The notes under the pieces: generated by a model
Told to the model about the DNA's origin: nothing
What the model saw: the letters and a program-made list of their open reading frames with translations, nothing else
Databases searched by the model: none
Program-made: the position numbers and the translations under genes
Shown: one piece after another, positions 10,960 through 23,294 of the stretch
How positions within the stretch are numbered: position 1 is the stretch's first letter
Layout of the letters: each line of letters begins with the position of its first letter
Origin: Diabrotica undecimpunctata
Lineage: Eukaryota; Arthropoda; Insecta; Coleoptera; Chrysomelidae
Direction of reading: 5' to 3'
Length of the DNA stretch: 64,000 nt
Assembly (NCBI RefSeq): GCF_040954645.1
Contig: NC_092807.1
Coordinates: 49,049,991 to 49,113,990, forward strand

Positions 10960-11920
10960 AGATTGTGCCTATTGATTCATTTCCCATATGCTAGTTTTGT
11001 ATTGTTATTTCGAATTAATTAAAAAACTTTTGAATTTGAACCTAAAGTTAAATATCCAAAGGACAGGATCTAATTTCTTTTATGTCTAGTATTGTGCAAA
11101 TAAAAATGAAGAATTGGTTTGAATTATTGTCATATTTTTGTAAGTTATTCAAATCTCTGCAATATTAAATATTACGAAATGAGAAAGTTCCCATTCCCTC
11201 TATTATTCATTTTCATTTTCTTTTTCTTTTACGTACAATTTAATAACCGAAGTGTGTGTAGTTTTAAGAATGTGACCGGAGATCATTGTTCCAACTTTTG
11301 AACTTCACAAGCATTCCTTGTTGCTTTTCTGTCCTGCTGTTTAATTATGAAACTTTTCACCAGGGTTGAATATAATACCTAGTGTAAGTTATATTAATAT
11401 TTGAAATCAACAAACTTTATTTAGTTTATATTTATTGTGAGATTTAATCTTCTTGGCTAGGTGTATGAAGCTAATGATATACTGCCATTAATTTGGCTGT
11501 TGGTAACAAATATCCCAAACTATTTATTGTTTATTTGTGTAGATCCCTCACTTATTATCTGTCATTTATTTATTATAGTAGAGCACTTTTTAATGACCAT
11601 AAAATATTTATGGTAAAATATTGAATTGTTCGTAATTTTATTCATTAAATTGTCAATAATATCGTTTTTCTGATTTTAAATTATTTATATTAAAACTGAT
11701 GTTTTTGTAGAGAATTTTTAGATACTAAAAAATAAAACATACACAAGTACATCTAAAACATAAAGTACATACAACTGACACTTAACCCTAGGATGCATAA
11801 CTAAACCGTTGTCTACAATAACATAACAGGGGTAAAAAATACCCGACTAGTATATTGGCTTTTATTAAGCAAATTTTTATTGATACATTAAAATAGATAA
11901 AAGAAATGAAATGAAGATAT
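10960..11920. other. AT-rich spacer
   Basis: No coding or repeat structure recognised. Confidence 0.4.
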
Positions 11921-11924
11921 TACA

Positions 11925-14624
11925 ATAGTAATGGAAGACTTTAATGCTAAAGTCTCCTGAAGATCTCCTGCAGACAACAAAAACCGCATTGTCAGAAATC
12001 AAATAGACTATATATTAGTGAAAAATAGATCCAAAAACTCAATTAAAGCAGTAAAAGCATAACCCGGAGAAGATATCAACTCAGACCATAACCTGCTGAT
12101 AGCTAGAATGCACTTCAAACTCAAAAAGATTGTAATACTTAAAAACAAACCAACGTTTGATTATACAAAATTAAGAAAAAGAGAAATACATCAAAAAGTG
12201 ATCCAACAAGTCAACTCAAATCTAACAGAAGTAGAAGAAGAAATTTTACCATCAGAAAATGTCAATGAAAAGTGGAGCAATATTCAGAAGACATTACTAA
12301 AGACTGCAGAAGAAAATTTAAAGCCTGAGAGCACAAATAAAAAACAGGAGAACACAAATAATCTAAGATTTTGGTAAGAATACATAATGAAACTATTCTA
12401 CGATGACAAAATGACACAAGAAGAACCACAGGAACAAACAGTACAGAAAATAATATTGTGTGAATTAGAACAGGCAATCAGAAATACAAAGACCGCAAAA
12501 TCAGTAGGCCCAGATCAGGTACCCACTGAGCTAATTAAATGCATTGACGAAGAATCACTGCATATACTTTTAGATCTGTTTAACAAAGTATATACTTCTT
12601 CTTCTTCTTCTTCTAATGGCGCTACAACCCTTTGTGAGTCTTGGCCTGCTTAACAATGTTCTTCCATTCTGCCCTGTCGGATACTTTCCTTCGCCACTGC
12701 CTGATGTTCATGGTTTTAAGATCCCTCTCTACGTCGTCTATCCATCTTTTACCGGGCCTTCCTCTTGTTCTGTTTCCTTGGAGCTTCCATCTCTGGACTA
12801 CTTTTACAGCTCGATTATCTGGCATTCTTTCTAGGTGACCAAGCCAGTTTAGTCTTTGTGATTTTACAAATCTGACAATATCTGCGCTCTGCATTAGTTC
12901 ATCCAGCTCGTGGTTCATTTTAATTCTCCACGAACTATCGCTGCATTGGGTTGGTCCAAATATCTTCCTTAGTATTTTGCGCTCAAATATTCTCAGTTGA
13001 TTTTCATCAGTGGTTGAGAGGGTCCACGTTTCACATCCATATGTGGCCACTGGTCTAATTACTGTTTTGTAGATTCTCAGCTTAGACTCACGATTCAGTA
13101 ACTTACTTTTCATTAAGTCTTTGTATGCATAAAAACACTTATTACCGCTAAGAATCCGTGCTTGTATTTCTTGACTGATGTTGTTGTCATTTATTATTGA
13201 GCCTAGGTAGGGAAAAGTGGAGGCATATTTGTAGGTATGGTTGTCTACCTTCAGATTCTCATGTTCATTCGATTTTGTGCACTCCATATATTTTGTTTTG
13301 CTTTCATTTATATATAGACCAAACGTAGCAGCTTTTCGTTTCAGTTCTATGACTTTTTCGCTCAATACCCTTTTGTTGCGGCTTATTAGGGCAACATAAT
13401 CCGCATATGCGCATATTTGCATAGATCTTGTAAACAAAGTAAAACAGGAGTAATACCCGAAGTTTGTAACACTACCAAAGTCAGTACATGCGACAGAATG
13501 CTCCCAGTACAGAACAATTTATGCCACACCCTTAAAATATTTCTAAAAATGATACATGAAAGACTATACAAAAAAATAGAAGAAGATATAGATGACATTT
13601 AATTTGGATTCAGAGAAGGACTAGGAACGAGAGAGGCCCTGTTCACTTTTAACTTTCCCGCACAAACACGACTAGATATGAACCAGGATCTCTATGTCTA
13701 CTTTATAGATTATCAAAAGGCTTTTGATAGAGTATGACATCAGAAACTAGTAAAAATATTGAAAGAAAAGAATGTGGATATTTGAGATATACGGGTTATT
13801 GTCAATCTGTACTGGAATCAAAAAGCAAAGGTTATTGATTAGTTACGCTGACAGCGCTGTTTTTGCAGACAGTCTAAAAGCACTGCAATGCTTAGTAAAT
13901 AGATTACATCAAGTCAGTATCAAATATGGACTACAAATGATCGTTAAGAAAACCAAGTGCATGATTATTTCTAAGCAACATATAGTAGGAAGGCTAGATA
14001 TTGAGGGAAAATAAGTAGAAAGAGTGAATAACTACAAATACGTGGGAACCTGGGTAAATGAAAACAATGACCAAGGTAGAGAAATATGGACACGCATTGA
14101 AATTGCAAGACAAGCATTTATAAAAATGAAAACAATGTTTGCTAATCGAGACTTTTCTCTGGAGCTGAGGATAAGAGCCTTAAGATGCTACGTGTTCTCG
14201 ACATTGTTGTATGGAATGGAAAGCTGGACACTAAAAGTGGATGATATATAGAAGTTGAAATCATTTGAGATGTGCTATAGAAGTATTTTAAAAATACCAA
14301 GGGCCCAACGAGTTACAAATGCAGAATTCTTAAGAAGGCTACAAAAGGATTGCCAGGTCATAAAGCACATCAAAACAAGAAAACTGGTATATTTAGGCTC
14401 CATTACCAGAGGTGCGAAATATGAGATATGAAGGCTCATAAGGCAAGGTAAAATCAAGGGTAAAAGATCCATAGGAAGACGAACAATTTCCTGGCTAAGA
14501 AACCTAAAAGAGTGGTATAGTTGCAGCTCAGTAGATATTTTCAGAGCAGCCGCCAATAAGATACGAATAGCTGTGATGATAGCCAACCTCCGATAGGAGA
14601 AGGAACTATAAGAAGAAGAAGAAT
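11925..14624 (+). pseudogene. APE-type LINE (EN + RT), split by another LINE
   Basis: The 5' part reads IVMEDFNAKV, then IDYILVKNRSKNSIKA and EDINSDHNLLIARM, the catalytic motifs of an APE-type endonuclease (GDFNA, SDH). RT follows: SVGPDQVPTELI, LLDLFNKVY, then after the insertion TGVIPEV, LKIFLKMIHERL, FGFREGLGTREALF, motif A YFIDYQKAFDRV. Motif B is deleted, so VNLYWNQKAKV runs into LRYADSAVFAD, where motif C YADD has become YADS. The C-terminal part is present (LLYGMESWTLK, then RRTISWLRNLKEWY) and the copy ends in (GAA)n at 14607-14620. Relative of the LINE at 48076-49944. Many stops. Confidence 0.9.
12591..13422 (-). mobile_element. 5'-truncated LINE insertion with near-intact 3' ORF
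   Basis: Flanked by a 19-bp target duplication, AGATCTGTTTAACAAAGTA at 12572-12590 and AGATCTTGTAAACAAAGTA at 13423-13441 (16/19). The minus-strand ORF runs without a break from the truncation point to a stop at 12622, about 265 residues. It begins inside RT motif C (ICAYADYVALIS, second D replaced by Y) and continues through YLGSIINDNN, VATYGCETWTLS, FERKILRKIFGP, LNWLGHLERMPD and TRGRPGKRWIDDVERD. The tail is (GAA)n on minus. The first five codons of the long frame come from the target duplication. An open frame this long suggests a fairly young insertion. A second copy of this 3' end lies at 55548-55960. Confidence 0.9.
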
Positions 14625-14629
14625 GAGAC

Positions 14630-16850
14630 CTGAATTTAACAACATGTTTTACATATTATGTAAATTGAATGTTCTTTGCAAATGCATTATAGTTGGCACA
14701 AACTTGTTCGTATTTTCAATATTTTGGATGGACAGACATTTATCAGTTAAAAAATCTTTTATAATCTTTTTATATATACTTATTTTTCATATCATTTCTT
14801 ACAGTATTATGTGGATAGTCCCACATCAATTTCTTTCATTTTCTACATTAATCAATTTTCATAATACTTACGATGTCATAAATTCAACCTCAAACATTAA
14901 TTCCACTAATTTAATAACTCACTTGTTGGTTTCTCAATAAAAGAGATTTGCAGATTTAAGGCAAAAATTTTATCATTTAAACAAATTTAATTTTAACTAA
15001 AGGTTATATTTCTTAAATTATATTCCTGTCACCTCAGCCAGTTGGTCTGTGTCGTTTTAACTGACAAGAACCACGTGGTAAAAACCGAGCAGGGAGACAT
15101 GTAGCTCCTCAAGTATTAAATTTTATCCAATATCATCGACCTAGTCACCATATAATTGGTAAAGATGTAAACCCATATATGGATGTCATAGCCACAAATT
15201 CATTGATATCTTCAACTACATAAGGCACTGAAGATGAACTAATTAGATCGAAAACGTTATGCTACTATATGAATTTTGACGACACTTGTAAAAGTTTTAA
15301 CTATTATGTTTTTATATACCTAAATGCAATGGTAAAGTGTTTTAACTACTGTATTTTTTTTAAACGATGGTATACAGCCAACTACTGGGATTTTCCCATT
15401 AATTTTTATTTTTGTACCAATTTAATTTGCCTACCATGTTGGGTGTCATTTGTAACAATATATAATTGCTTATGGGGCGTTGGAAAGGGGAACTGAACAA
15501 CTACTGGGCTAGAGATAGGTTAAGCAAATAAATTGAAATGTTTGCGAATGGCTACTCGTGTTTTGTTTAAAGGGGTGGGTCATGGATAAGGTATCTTTAT
15601 TTGAGGGACTAGGCCACAAACAGAAGAAGATTACTAAACTATTTAAAGTAGACACGGTTTAAAGAAAATCCTCTTGATGGTTAGAAATAAAGGCTTTTCT
15701 TTCCTAAAATAGTTTAAGGGTAAAAATCTTAAAAAAAATAATTTTAAACTCATGGTTTAAAGAGAAAAACTTATCGTCATCTATCAAAATAAAATATCAA
15801 ATTTTTCTGAATTATTAATTAATTACTAAAGTTAACTTTATTTAAAATAAAACTAAAATATGACAATTAGCTGATCCATAAAACTTATGTTTATTTATAA
15901 TTGTTTTTAATTTGTAATGAAAGCAAATCTTAGTTTATTTTACTTAGAAAAATTTAACAAAAGCTATTTTGTTTCACTGGCTGATTATTTCCTTTTAAAT
16001 TATTAAGAACGTTAAGAAAGTTTACCTAGGCACGTAACACAGTAACAGGCTACATCAATATGCTTTACAAAGACCGTCGAATAGCATGTTGAGATTAAAT
16101 TCACCTCCTAACTCATAGAATTAAATGAAAATTCTGCCGAATTCTGTAACTCTATGCCGAGAAAGATCTTTACAGTTCCGAACCCAGTCTGCTTCTCTTT
16201 TACTGCTCACTAACTAATTTTCGATGGCAAAAACGAATACGAATAACTGTAACGAATTTTAAGAAAATCCGGAATAAACAATGAAACCGACTGGTTTTGA
16301 CAGCGGGTCCACCGAGAGTAATATCAACCTCAAAAATCATTCTCTTCCCTGCATTACTTTCCCACCAACATGACTGTAAAAATTAATATTTATTTCCTGC
16401 GTAATAGCTAGGCGGAATCACGATCAAACGAAATAGCAATTAAAATTATTATAAACAGACTAAAAATGTTTACATTATCAGTCTTAGCGACGTTTCTAAA
16501 AGATTAAAAATATTTTTCGGTGTTTTAATATATACGAGGGAGAACGGGAATGGTACATATTCATATAAAACATTCATTGTTGTTTTGGTAATTATACATT
16601 TTTTTAAGATAACAGTATATAAATTAAATAAATACATTTTATTAGTATAGGACGTTTCTTTGTGGGCCGGTAAGGTAAAGCGGGGCGGTATGGTAGTAGT
16701 ATCTAGATATGTAGATGATCGGCCCTTCCTCTTAACAATTCTAGATCCGCTGTTGTTGAAGGTGAGCTTATTAGGGTAAATAAAGTTTAAAAAACTATTT
16801 ACTTTATCCAAGACATACATACAGAATATAAATTAGCAATATTAATCGCA
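14630..16850. other. AT-rich spacer
   Basis: Some frames of 75-116 codons exist here but none has recognisable motifs. The only structure I support is the hammerhead-like motif at 15228-15259. Confidence 0.4.
15228..15259 (+). ncRNA. Hammerhead-like motif
   Basis: CTGAAGA (15228-15234), a weak stem II region, then GAA-AACGTT-A (15250-15259) with a perfect AACGTT palindrome in the stem III position and A at the cleavage position. Stem II is only about 3 bp (GAT/ATC), so this copy is probably degenerate. Confidence 0.35.
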
Positions 16851-16854
16851 AATA

Positions 16855-17045
16855 TGGTAGCTAACCTTCACTTTTCCCTCTTCTTCCTCAGCTGTACCCT
16901 TTTTACGGGCCCTTGTTCCCTACTCTTCTTCGCCACTAATTTCTGTAAATCTTGCCTTCTTCATCTTAATTTTCTCTGCCACACAGTCCTTCCATCTTCT
17001 CCTCGGTTTTTCTCTTCCTCTCTTTTTCTTAACTTCTAACCTAAG
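16855..17045 (-). pseudogene. Short LINE C-terminal fragment
   Basis: The minus strand reads KKKRGRKRPRRRWKDCVAEK, matching the GRPRRRWKDCV stretch that ends RTE-like LINE proteins. It is followed by a low-complexity Glu/Lys region. Too short to classify. Confidence 0.45.
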
Positions 17046-17049
17046 ATAG

Positions 17050-18755
17050 CTAACCTTTACTAACTGGATATATGACTACAAGAAGAATAATTTCAATATG
17101 TAAAAAGATTGCCTGTGGTATTCCTACTAGCAAGATATGAGAATAAAAATAAGGTGTTTTGTACCTTAGCTTACCAGTAATTTGTCTCAAATGTCGGTAC
17201 TATATCCACCAACAAGTATCTTCTGCTATACTATGGTTAATTCTGTACGCAATTTCGTGTAGTTTGTTTAAAAAATGTTAAAGATTTTGAAAATATTTAA
17301 AAACTATTGTTAATAACCACAGGTTAGTTAGAAATATATAAAAATGACTTTAAACCGTTTTCGTTTAGTTTGATAGTATGACTTGTGTATATATGTCTAA
17401 AAAGATACTATGTTGGTGCGGTGTAACTTCAGTTACTCGTTTTAAACCTCACCAATATGTTAATTTGGCTTCTTTTCCAATATTTTCTATTTTGACATTC
17501 GTTGGCAATTGAATCGTTAAAATCTTTTTGTTCTACTTGATATTTTAAACGTATTAAATGCAATCAATTTACTAAAAGTGTTTGTAATCGTTGTTTTTAC
17601 TAAGCAGTTATTGTACAACACTAAAACCGTATGAATATAAAGTAAGTCAATGAAACACATACAAAGTTAATGAATTTAAAGTCATTATTTATTGTAAACG
17701 TTAATTTTATCAGTACCGTATACAGTTAATACAACTTTGTAAAACTAGACATGTGAAAGTCTAAAGAAATTAAAATAAAAATTAAATCATACTGTGAGAA
17801 AAACATACGTCATTTTTACATATTTTTAAAATGCGCTGAAAAGAAAGAAATTTTATACGTAATTGTTAACCACGTTTTAATTTTAAATATTATTTAAATA
17901 TGGATATTAAATTTTAAGTTTAAGAGGTTTTATTGTTAACATTTACACAAATCTAAAATATTTTCAGTTTATACTGTCCCTTCTGTTTTTTGGAATATAA
18001 TGAAATCAAATGTAAATAAAATATCAATGTAAAATAAAATTTACTGAGGTCACAAAAGAGTTTTTATTATTACTTTTAATCAATTTCAAGTGAAAATAAA
18101 GAATCCTTTGGTTATTCTTTATAATAGGCTGAAAAGACAGGATTTGACTGTGTCACAATGGAGACACTGCAACAAAAACCACTGCATATTTTGTTATTTA
18201 CGATGAAGAAAGAGCGTCACAAACAGTTAAGGTAAGATTAGATAATAAAATCGTGATAAAATTAACAAAATATTGCGTAGAAAATACTCAAGACGTTTTT
18301 AGATCATGCGAAATATATAGAGAAATAGGCAAAGAAACGAAGCACTAAACCTACCAAATTTGTGAACCTTCTTGTATTCGTTTCTGAAAAATGCCAGCAA
18401 AGTTTGTGAAAAAAATTCATAGTGGTAAAATGAAAATTGCATTTTATGCATAAGAAAAATGCAAAATGCAAATAAAGTTAAATAAAATAAAATCAAAATA
18501 AATTAAATAAAAATAAATTAGAATACAATAAAGTAAATTGGAATAAAATGGAATAAAGTAGAATAAAACAGTGTGAAATAGAATAAAATCAAATCTTAAA
18601 TTTGACGAATATTAACAGACTCGCCTTATTCAATTTCAATTGTTTGGTCTGAATTTTATTTTATTTTAGCTTATTATCAAGAAATAGTTTTTTTTTATGT
18701 TGCTTGATATTATATTTCAAAGAAAAGTTATGATGCACCGTTAATATTTGATAGT
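17050..18755. other. AT-rich spacer with (AATAA)-like repeat
   Basis: No gene recognised. About 18478-18600 is a degenerate repeat of AATAAAAT/GAATAAA units. Confidence 0.5.
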
Positions 18756-19399
18756 AAGCGGAAAACATACCAACGCGATCTCGACGCGATGGCGTTCACG
18801 ATCGCGATCGCGATACGACTCGTCTGAAACAATCAAGGGGATCCGCACATACTTGTCGCGACCTGCTGGCCATCAAAGGAATTTGTGCAACGTTCTGACG
18901 GCGATGGTGGCGATATAATTAGTTAGCGTTCAGAACGCAGCAGTTTACGTTTATAGCTGGTCGCGTCGGTGCAAATTTTCAAATAAAATTAATATCAAAA
19001 GACTTATTGAAATTGTAAAAAAACATGATATATAGTTCCGCATGTCCCACCCAGATTGTAAGAACGTGCGTATTAAAAATAAAATTTAGGATCACATTGG
19101 AATGAAGTACATATTACAAACTAAAATTAAAAGCGAGAACTTTTTCCAACAAAGATTTATTTCAGACTGACTAATTATTCAATCTCTATCGGAAACGATA
19201 AATTCGTCACCAAACAAAGAATAATTTCACATTTTTACTTAAATAGGCAAAACTGATAAATCGTCTTTTTACGTTGTATCTACAGGTCCGTCGCGAGTAT
19301 TTCTTGGTTACAGTCGGCCAAACCTGACACCTTCGCGCCCTCGAAGCCTCAGCGACGTTTACCTGTACCTAACAGAAACAAAAACATAAATTAGTTACC

Positions 19400-20990
19400 A
19401 TAATAAGTCTAAGCTTCTTGGTGTAAGTTGACTTCTTCCCCGGACGTACACGTTTTATACAACTTTATCTTATCAGAGGGACACATACCCTTGTATGACA
19501 GGCGCGTACGTTTCGCTCCTGGCATGTCTTCTACAACATATCGATCTTTATCGAGTACTTTCGTTATTATAAAGGGACCCTCATAGCGCGGCCCGAGCTT
19601 GGTACTTTTACCATCATTGGCGCTTTTAACCCAGGAACACCTCGTAAGGCATCTTCCCGGTAGTAGAACAAACTGTTAAGTTTATATCCCACCGAACCTT
19701 GCTAACCACTTCATCCCAACGCTCTTTGATTTCGACTGTTGCAGTCAGAGCATTCAGAATGACACGATTCATCCGCTCTACTTGGCCGTTTGCCCTTGGA
19801 GTAGCGGTGGCACATAAAACGTGTTTAATTCCGAGGCTAACGCAAAAGCTTTTGAAAGTCTGGCTTTTAAATGCAGTGCCTCTATCCGAGATTATGCGCT
19901 GTGGAACACCAAAAAGCTCTATAATTTCATTTAGGAATTTTATCACAGGATTCGTACTTGTATTGGGCACTGCTTTCATAATGGTGAACTTCGTGAATCC
20001 ATCCACAGCCACGATAACATAGCTGTTCTTTCTTTTGCTCTTCGTAAAGGGGCCTAGATGATCCAAATGGATCGTATCCATTGGTATTGCCCTTTTCTCT
20101 ATTTTGTTTAAAATACCAGTCGGTTTACCAGCTGGTTTCTTATTATATAGGCAACCTAAACAACACGAGATATAGTTCTTCGTATAATTTCGCATTGCAG
20201 GAAACCATGTTTTCTAAATTGCCTCTAAGGTCTTATCCAACCCGAAATGGCCTGCACCATCATGGTAGTACGTTAAAATATTCTTTCTTGCTACCTTGGG
20301 TACCACCCAACGTCTTCCTTTGGGTGTTTTTCTATAAATTCTATTATCTTTTAGAACATACTCCTTATGAACCTTTCGTTCTTCTGTACTAGTGGGTACT
20401 CCAGACAAGATTTTGTGTAAAATTTTACAGCGGTTGTCAGTAAGTTTTGCAGAAAGCACCCAATCATCCTTCTACTTCTTAGGGCATCGACATTATTCAT
20501 TTTTGAGCCAGCACGATATTCGACTTCAAAATCAAATTCTTGAGTAGACAACCACCATCTACCAATCCTTGGAATCAGATCACGTTTAGTTAGTGTAGCA
20601 CGTAACGCATTACAATCGGTGACAACCTTACTAACTAATAACAACCTGACTAACAAATATACTCTGAACTTTTTCAGCGAATTAACCACGGCTAGCGTTT
20701 CTAACTCATAAGAGTGATAGTTTTGTTCTTCTTTGGTAGTTGACCTGCTAAAATATTGTATCGGCTTTAATTCTTCATTTGGTTATACTTGTAGTAGGAT
20801 GCCTCCAATTCCTATTTTACTAGCATCTGTGTGAAATTCCGTAACTGCCTCGCGATCGTATATCGCCAGCAGTGGTCTTGACGTTAGTTTTGCTTTGAAA
20901 TGAAATTCTCCTTGTTGCTTGCGCTTTAGGTTAATATCATGTACCCAAACATCTTTTATTTTTTTGCATAATAAACTGCCTAAATAACTG
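19400..20990 (-). pseudogene. Ty3/gypsy pol remnant: RNase H and integrase
   Basis: Order on the minus strand: an RNase H part with EFHTDASKIGIGGIL, then QNYHSYELETLAVV and WWLSTQEFDFEVEYRAGS; an HHCC zinc finger (HDGAGH ... CCLGC) near 20270-20150; the integrase core with HLDHLGPF, IISDRGTAF and GQVERM; and a C-terminal GPRYEGPFIITKV domain near 19560. The last D and E are 35 residues apart (DD35E). At least one stop lies between zinc finger and core. Gag, protease and most of RT are missing and I could not place LTRs. Confidence 0.9.
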
Positions 20991-21024
20991 CATTTTTAAA
21001 TGGAAAAAAATAGAACGCCCTCGG

Positions 21025-21159
21025 ATAGAGCTTTTCAACGATTCTCATTTTGTTTCGAGCTTCCGTCATAATATGACGTATACCTAATCCGTGTATAATA
21101 CTAATATACGACATAATGACAAAAGCTCGAAACAAATTAATATCCTTGAAAAGCCCTAT
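21025..21159. repeat. Foldback repeat
   Basis: 21025-21083 and 21104-21159 are imperfect inverted copies (ATAGAGCTTTTCAACGATTC versus ATAGGGCTTTTCAAGGATAT) with a ~20-bp loop. Typical of a short foldback or MITE. Confidence 0.75.
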
Positions 21160-21296
21160 ACCTTTTATTAAATTTCTTTCTTTTTCAGAATTAATTATGT
21201 TACATACCTTCGAACTTGATTGAACTGCCTTTCTTCATTCAACACTACGGCAACAAACAATGCTTCTTCTTTTTTTAAATCGCACATTGTATTCAT

Positions 21297-21300
<4 letters not shown>

Positions 21301-21357
<57 letters not shown>
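21301..21357. repeat. (TA)n microsatellite
   Basis: About 28 TA units. Confidence 0.95.
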
Positions 21358-21361
<4 letters not shown>

Positions 21362-21574
21362 CTGTATGATTAAATAATTTTATACTAATGAAATCGCAGG
21401 TCGCTATCGCGCCGATGTGTTTGCTTTCTACAGAAACCGAGATCGCCATCGCGATCGTGGTCGCTTAGATGTGTTTTCCGCTTTAAATGTTATTCTCATT
21501 TCCTTTGTGACTCAAAAAGAACAACAATTACAAAGAGAACAATAGTTTAACACTCATTTGTCGAAATCATCATC

Positions 21575-21626
21575 ATCATCTTTGGCTCGACAATCATCTG
21601 TGGCTGATTGTCGAGCCAAAGATGAT
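21575..21626. repeat. Perfect 22-bp hairpin at LINE 3' end
   Basis: 21575-21596 is the exact reverse complement of 21605-21626, with the 8-base loop TCTGTGGC. It sits inside the last bases of the LINE before its (GAT)n tail. It could be a 3' structure recognised by the reverse transcriptase, or a foldback formed during insertion. Confidence 0.9.
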
Positions 21627-22178
21627 AATGCTCTAACATTAGACGCCATTCTGTTTGGTTTCTGGCAACGTGTTGTCATCTTCGGATCTCTAGTAGGTAT
21701 CTCTAGTTCAGTCTTAGCTTCATCTAACCACTTAATTCGTGGTAGACCTCTGCTTCTTTTTCCCATAGCTGTTCCTGTCGTTTGTTTTTTAGCAATCATG
21801 TTGTCAGGCATTTGTATTATGTGTCCGGCCCATCTGTCGCTGTGTTTGAATGAACGTTACGATATCTGGTATATTAAAGAGTTGGTATAATTGAAAATTA
21901 CATTATTTGCGCCACTACCCTTGATTCTTTATAGCTCCAAATATTTTGCGGAATATGTTACGCTCGAATATTCCTAGAAGTCTCTCATTTTTCTGCGTTA
22001 GAATCCACGTTTTTGCGTCGTATGTGAGGACCAGCCTCAGCAATGTTTTGTATATATTAATTTTAGTTTTTCTTTGGGTGCTTCTTGGGTGGAATTGTTT
22101 TTGGAGTTCATAGTATATCTTATTTGTAAGGTTTATTTTTCTTTTAATTTCTTCGCTTGTTTTATGTGTAGTAACGTA

Positions 22179-23294
22179 TGTCCCTAAAACTTTCAGAAAA
22201 TTTTAGATTTAAAGGTATTATTGGTAGGAAGCATTGGATCAAGTTTCCATTGGAAAATAAAGTTAATAAACAACTTAAACGATATAAACAATGTTAATTT
22301 TGACAAATGCAGTTCGTTAAAAGGTCGTAAAAATTTAATATTCGTCATAGTATTTATCGTGTAGTTGAACATGTACCAAAACGCGATATTGTAAGAATTT
22401 TTAGTGCTCGAAATATTTCTGGGTCAACGCTTTACCAAACAATTAAAGAGTGCGAAAATGGTACCATGTCTTAATTTGCCCAAAAGTGGAAGAACAAGAG
22501 TTTTAACTCCTGCTCGGGAACAGAGATTAATTTAGAGTATGGAGAACCAATTGGTATAATCTTTACGAAATGTTGGCCGAAAATATAATATTTCACGAAT
22601 GACTGTAAGTAGAACAATTTCTAAAAATAATTTAAAAGAAAAAAACTCCTAAGTAAACACCAGCCCAGTTAGAAAAAATTCCTAGATGTTGCCATGCATT
22701 GAGACGTATTAATTTTCCTTGTAAAATTCTCATTATTGATGATGAAAAGTATTTCACTTTATCCAATTCCTAAATAAAGGGCAACGACGGATTTTATACA
22801 AGCAATGTACAAGATGCACCAGACGAAGTTAGGTTTAAGAAAAAAGTGAAATTTTCTGATAAAATTTTAGTATGGTGTGCCATCTCAGAAGCTGGTGTTT
22901 CATAGCCGTTTGGGCGTGTTCGGGGTAATGCTCTCAATGCTGACAATTACGTTGACAGGTGTCTTGACAAAGCTTATTTAATTTATTAATACTCATTAAC
23001 GCAATAATAAAATTTTGGCCTGACCCAGCGTCATGCCACTACGCCAGGAGAACGACAGATTAGTTAACTGCTCAAAATATAAATTTTGTTCCCAAGCGCG
23101 ACAACCTTCCAAATGTATCTCAGGCGACGCCGATAAAAGAGTTGGGCAATTTTGAGTCGAATGGTGTATAATAATGACTGGGAAGCCCAAAATGGAGATC
23201 AGCAAAGGCAAAGAATTTTGCAAAAATTTTATGAGATCGACTTGGAAACAGTTCAAAGGCTAGTTACTTATTTTTTCCAAAAACTTTAGGGACA
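22179..23294 (+). mobile_element. Mariner-type element, 1116 bp
   Basis: The ends are inverted repeats starting TGTCCCTAAA (left TGTCCCTAAAACTTTCAGAA; right, reverse complement, TGTCCCTAAAGTTTTTGGAA). TA precedes the left end; the right flank is TG, probably a mutated TA. The insertion splits the LINE at 21558-23600. Confidence 0.85.
22300..23270 (+). pseudogene. Tc1/mariner-superfamily transposase, broken
   Basis: Readable blocks in order: ARNISGSTLYQTIKECENG (HTH region), a LPKSGRTRVLTPAREQRLI linker, SRMTVSRTI (second HTH), LIIDDEKYF (first D), WCAISEAGVS, RGNALNADNYVDRCL, FWPDPASCHYAR (second D) and INFVPKRDN. Related proteins with WPDLASCHYA end the triad in an ARPIEDFW-type segment; here that part reads ATPIKELGNF, so the third acidic residue is shifted or lost. 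Many stops and frameshifts. Confidence 0.8.

Larger units (their letters stand above)
18756..21476. repeat. GC-rich inverted ends, possible DNA transposon termini
   Basis: The left side starts AAGCGGAAAACATACCAACG and continues through clusters of CGATCGCGATCGCG. The right side, reverse-complemented, starts AAAGCGGAAAACACATCTAA followed by CGATCGCGATGGCGATCTCG. Both ends are strikingly GC-rich in an AT-rich window and point inward symmetrically. They enclose the gypsy remnant. I did not find a clear target duplication, so one element is likely but unproven. Confidence 0.45.

Noticed and set aside
12595..12613. Short trinucleotide tracts considered as CRISPR or satellite arrays
   Set aside because: They are LINE 3' tails, proven here by target duplications; no repeat-spacer structure exists in the window.
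14623..14940. Open frame of 105 codons, hydrophobic, after the LINE at 11925-14624
   Set aside because: Composition is what AT-rich DNA gives by chance (F, I, L, N, S); no motif, no start context, no neighbour.
16470..16820. Minus-strand frame of 116 codons
   Set aside because: Reads partly protein-like but has no recognisable domain and no supporting context.
18780..18960. GC-rich stretch considered as a CpG-island promoter of a host gene
   Set aside because: The same sequence type recurs inverted at 21395-21476, so it is better explained as repeat ends; no gene follows.
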